Source: an uncultured Eubacterium sp. (GTDB taxonomy: Bacteria; Bacillota; Clostridia; Lachnospirales; Lachnospiraceae). Taken from it: DNA of 64,000 nt. The notes below the pieces were generated by a model, which was given only the letters and a program-made list of their open reading frames with translations, did no database searches and was not told the DNA's origin. The stretch spans positions 1 through 64,000 of the forward strand of contig CAKREC010000006.1 of the NCBI GenBank assembly GCA_934316925.1. Reading direction: 5' to 3'. This document shows, piece after piece, positions 61,499 through 64,000 of the stretch. The translations under genes were made by a program, and so were the position numbers. The first letter of the stretch is position 1. The number at the start of each line of letters is the position of its first letter.

Positions 61499-62815
61499 TT
61501 AGCGAATAATATCCACTATTAATTTCATAGCCTCTTTTTTCTCACTGCCAATTTCATAATGATCCTGCAAGATTGAAACCGCATTTTTTATTTTTCCCGA
61601 GTCACTTGTATATAATTCCGCAATGGGTTCTCCCTGTTTTACAAAGTCCCCAATTTTTTTCTTTAAAATAATTCCAGCCGTATCATCAATCGGACTGTCC
61701 TTTGTCGTGCGTCCTGCACCGAGCACACCGGCAGCTACACCAAATGCCTCGGTGTTAAACGAAGTGATATATCCATCCGCTTTTGCCAATAATTCTCCCT
61801 GACAAGGTGCAACCGGGAACTGCGCCGGATATTGGATCACGTTGGTGTCCCCGCCCTGGCTCTGTACAAATTCCACAAATTTTTTCAGCGCACTTCCATT
61901 TTGCAGCAGTTCCATTGCTTTTTCTTTTCCTGCTTCATAAGAAGAAATCTCTTCGCTGCCAAGGTAAAGCATCATTCCGGCAAGGCTTGTCACAACTTCC
62001 TGAAGATCTTCCGGTCCTTCTCCCTGCAATGTTGAAATGACCTCTTTTACTTCCAGGTTGTTGCCGATCGCATAGCCAAGCGGCTCATCCATGCTGGTGA
62101 TCATAGCCACGGTTTCTTTTCCTGCATTTTTTCCAATCGAAACCATGGTCTCTGCCAATTCTTTTGAGCCTTCGATATCTTTGATGAAAGCTCCACTTCC
62201 GGTTGTAACATCAAGAAGGATCTTATCACTTCCCGCTGCCAGCTTTTTACTCATGATCGATGCTGCGATCAGTGGAATGCTACTGACCGTACCCGTCACA
62301 TCCCGCAGTGCATACAGCTTTTTATCTGCCGGAGCAAGATTTCCCGTCTGTCCGATCACACTGATCCCATGTTTTCTTACACAGTCAAAAAATTCCTCTT
62401 CGCGCAGATCAACACGAAAGCCCGGTATTGACTCCAGTTTGTCCAGTGTCCCTCCAGTAAACCCAAGTCCTCTGCCACTCATCTTTGCGACCGGGATCCC
62501 ATAGGCAGCTACGATCGGTCCAACGATCAATGTCGTTTTATCGCCTACGCCTCCGGTCGAGTGTTTGTCAACTTTGACACCCGGTATTTGAGAAAGATCT
62601 ACAACATCACCCGAGTCCCGCATTGCAATTGTCATCGTAGAAATTTCCCGCTCTGTCATTCCCTGAAAACAGATCGCCATCAGCATGGATGACATCTGAT
62701 AATCCGGGATCTCATCATTCGTATATCCCTCGATCATCTGACGGATCTCTTCATCGGTGAGTTCACCGCCATCCTTTTTCTTTGTGATCGAGTCTACAAA
62801 ACGTCCTGTACCCAT
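61499..62815 (-). CDS. pdp: Pyrimidine-nucleoside phosphorylase
   Basis: A 438-residue enzyme cleaving uridine and thymidine with phosphate. Signature SGRGLGFTGGTLDKLESIPG, phosphate and base residues in KVDKHSTGGVGDKTTL, and the C-terminal barrel-sandwich domain. The start at 62815 (MGTGRFVDSITKKKDG) is typical of the family; the 28 upstream codons overlap the symporter gene. GGGGGTTGG precedes the ATG. Confidence 0.95.
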   Translation of the reverse strand: MGTGRFVDSITKKKDGGELTDEEIRQMIEGYTNDEIPDYQMSSMLMAICFQGMTEREISTMTIAMRDSGDVVDLSQIPGVKVDKHSTGGVGDKTTLIVGPIVAAYGIPVAKMSGRGLGFTGGTLDKLESIPGFRVDLREEEFFDCVRKHGISVIGQTGNLAPADKKLYALRDVTGTVSSIPLIAASIMSKKLAAGSDKILLDVTTGSGAFIKDIEGSKELAETMVSIGKNAGKETVAMITSMDEPLGYAIGNNLEVKEVISTLQGEGPEDLQEVVTSLAGMMLYLGSEEISSYEAGKEKAMELLQNGSALKKFVEFVQSQGGDTNVIQYPAQFPVAPCQGELLAKADGYITSFNTEAFGVAAGVLGAGRTTKDSPIDDTAGIILKKKIGDFVKQGEPIAELYTSDSGKIKNAVSILQDHYEIGSEKKEAMKLIVDIIR

Positions 62816-62846
62816 AATCCAACCCCCAATATAAATATGAATTTTG

Positions 62847-64000
62847 TTATATTGAACTTTTTTTCGCGCGTTCGATGTAGACTTTTGTTTCTGCCACAAC
62901 GACGCCGCTAAGTGCTACCAGTGCAATAATATTTGGCAAAGCCATAAGGCCGTTGAAAATATCGGCAATGGTCCATACTGCCGATACCGTCATAAATGGT
63001 CCGATAAAGATTGCCAGAATATATACCCAGCGATATGCCTTTACCACTTTCTGGTTGCCCCCTGTAAGATATTCTAAGCATTTTTCACTATAATAATCCC
63101 ATCCAAGAATGGTAGTGAATGCAAAGAATACCAGGCAGACCATCAAAATAAATGCGGAAACCTGTCCGGAAATTGGGAGTCCGATCTCAAATGCCTTGTT
63201 TGTTACGGCAACGCCTTCCAGTCCCATGTCCCATGCTCCGGTGATCACGATCGAAAGTCCTGTCATCGTACAGATGATGATCGTATCAAAAAATGTTCCC
63301 AACATAGAGATCAGTCCCTGCTGTCCCGGAGAATCTGTCTGTGCTGCTGCTGCCGCGATCGGCGCGCTGCCAAGACCAGCCTCGTTGGAGAAAATACCAC
63401 GGGCAACACCCTTTTGCATCGCCATGATCATAGCTCCCAGCGCACCACCTGCTGCTGCGCGCATACCAAATGCACTTTCCACGATCTCTGCCAGTGCAGA
63501 TGGAATGTGTTTATAATTAATAACAAGAATAACCACAACAACAACAACATATAAAATTGCCATAAATGGCACAATGATCTGAGAAACACTGGAAATACGT
63601 TTGATACCTCCAATGATAACAAGCGCTACAGCAATCGTAAGAATAATTCCTGCGATCACAACCGTCCAGGAATAATCACCGCCAAACAAATGCACCGTCC
63701 ATGCTTTGTCCGGATCAAAGAAGTTCTGCACGGCATTCGTAATACCATTGATCTGGGTAAATGTTCCGATACCCATCAAGCCTACACACACACCAAAAAA
63801 TGCAAAAATCTTTGCCAGCCATTTCCATTTATGTCCCATTCCATTTTCAATATAGTAAAAAGGTCCTCCGACAATATGACCATCTTCGGCTACGGTACGG
63901 TATTTTACGGACAACAGACACTCGGCATACTTTGTTGCCATTCCCACTAATGCAGCCATCCACATCCAGAAAAGTGCTCCCGGACCACCGGCTACAATCG
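62847..64000 (-). CDS. Sodium:alanine/glycine symporter (AGCS family), partial
   Basis: The 3' part of an amino-acid carrier; the frame continues past the window end (last visible residues upstream of the first internal ATG are VAGGPGALFWMW). Seen are KYAECLLSVKYRTVAEDGHIVGG in part (motif KYAECLLSVKYR) and the family signature GVARGIFSNEAGLGSAPIAAA, with about nine helices. It imports alanine or glycine with Na+. It lies 31 nt before pdp. Confidence 0.93.
   Translation of the reverse strand, partial: IVAGGPGALFWMWMAALVGMATKYAECLLSVKYRTVAEDGHIVGGPFYYIENGMGHKWKWLAKIFAFFGVCVGLMGIGTFTQINGITNAVQNFFDPDKAWTVHLFGGDYSWTVVIAGIILTIAVALVIIGGIKRISSVSQIIVPFMAILYVVVVVVILVINYKHIPSALAEIVESAFGMRAAAGGALGAMIMAMQKGVARGIFSNEAGLGSAPIAAAAAQTDSPGQQGLISMLGTFFDTIIICTMTGLSIVITGAWDMGLEGVAVTNKAFEIGLPISGQVSAFILMVCLVFFAFTTILGWDYYSEKCLEYLTGGNQKVVKAYRWVYILAIFIGPFMTVSAVWTIADIFNGLMALPNIIALVALSGVVVAETKVYIERAKKSSI

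Noticed and set aside
1..64000. CRISPR arrays, prophage, integrases or IS transposases
   Set aside because: No regularly spaced repeats, transposase, integrase or phage structural genes were seen in either strand.

Overview
The window looks like a chromosomal segment from an endospore-forming, Gram-positive anaerobe of the Clostridia, most likely a gut Lachnospiraceae member. The genus cannot be fixed from sequence alone. The reasons are a Bacillus/Clostridium-type sporulation block, strong Shine-Dalgarno sites, a long Firmicute-type SRP RNA, a TrpB2-type tryptophan synthase, agr-like peptide signalling and intracellular glycan enzymes. Most genes lie on the minus strand.

Region 1 (1-11.9 kb) holds two tRNAs, a GH13 enzyme, and the conserved block that reads, in transcription order, HD protein, spoVT, hup, rqcP, yabP, yabQ, divIC, spoIIE, tilS, hpt, ftsH. 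This follows Bacillus gene order closely. Promoters fitting sigma-G (spoVT), sigma-E (yabP) and Spo0A/sigma-A with a 21-bp spacer (spoIIE) can be read directly.

Region 2 (12-26.7 kb) is accessory. It contains a decayed heterodimeric ABC exporter, a run of five secreted or membrane proteins, a LytTR/GHKL two-component system divergent from them, and an agr-like operon. That operon encodes AgrB, a 52-residue AgrD with Ser in place of the ring Cys, a truncated acyl-adenylating enzyme, a BtrH-like cysteine acyltransferase/peptidase and two small membrane-anchored proteins. A second GHKL kinase and LytTR regulator lie just upstream. Two 9-12-9 direct repeats of LytTR type sit upstream of agrB and of the secreted-protein cluster.

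Region 3 (26.7-40.4 kb) has trpB2, a cation/proton antiporter plus DUF1294 gene under a fluoride riboswitch with a terminator, an AraC regulator divergent from a GH31 glycosidase, an acetyltransferase, a CIRCE-controlled small heat-shock protein, a lipoprotein, and an L-arabinan set (esterase, GH43 arabinanase, araA).

Region 4 (40.4-54 kb) has a MoxR-DUF58-transglutaminase operon that ends in a small (p)ppGpp synthetase, then murA, a flavin reductase, a pair of unknown proteins (one a catalytically dead CbbX-like AAA domain), the SRP RNA and tadA. Region 5 (54-64 kb) has trpS, a class A penicillin-binding protein, a GT2 and UDP-galactopyranose mutase pair, a pyrimidine-nucleoside phosphorylase and a sodium:amino-acid symporter cut by the window end.

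A short dispersed repeat occurs five or six times, mostly just upstream of start codons and oriented with the downstream gene. The agr-like operon with its adenylation and acyltransferase genes is the best candidate for an undescribed system.
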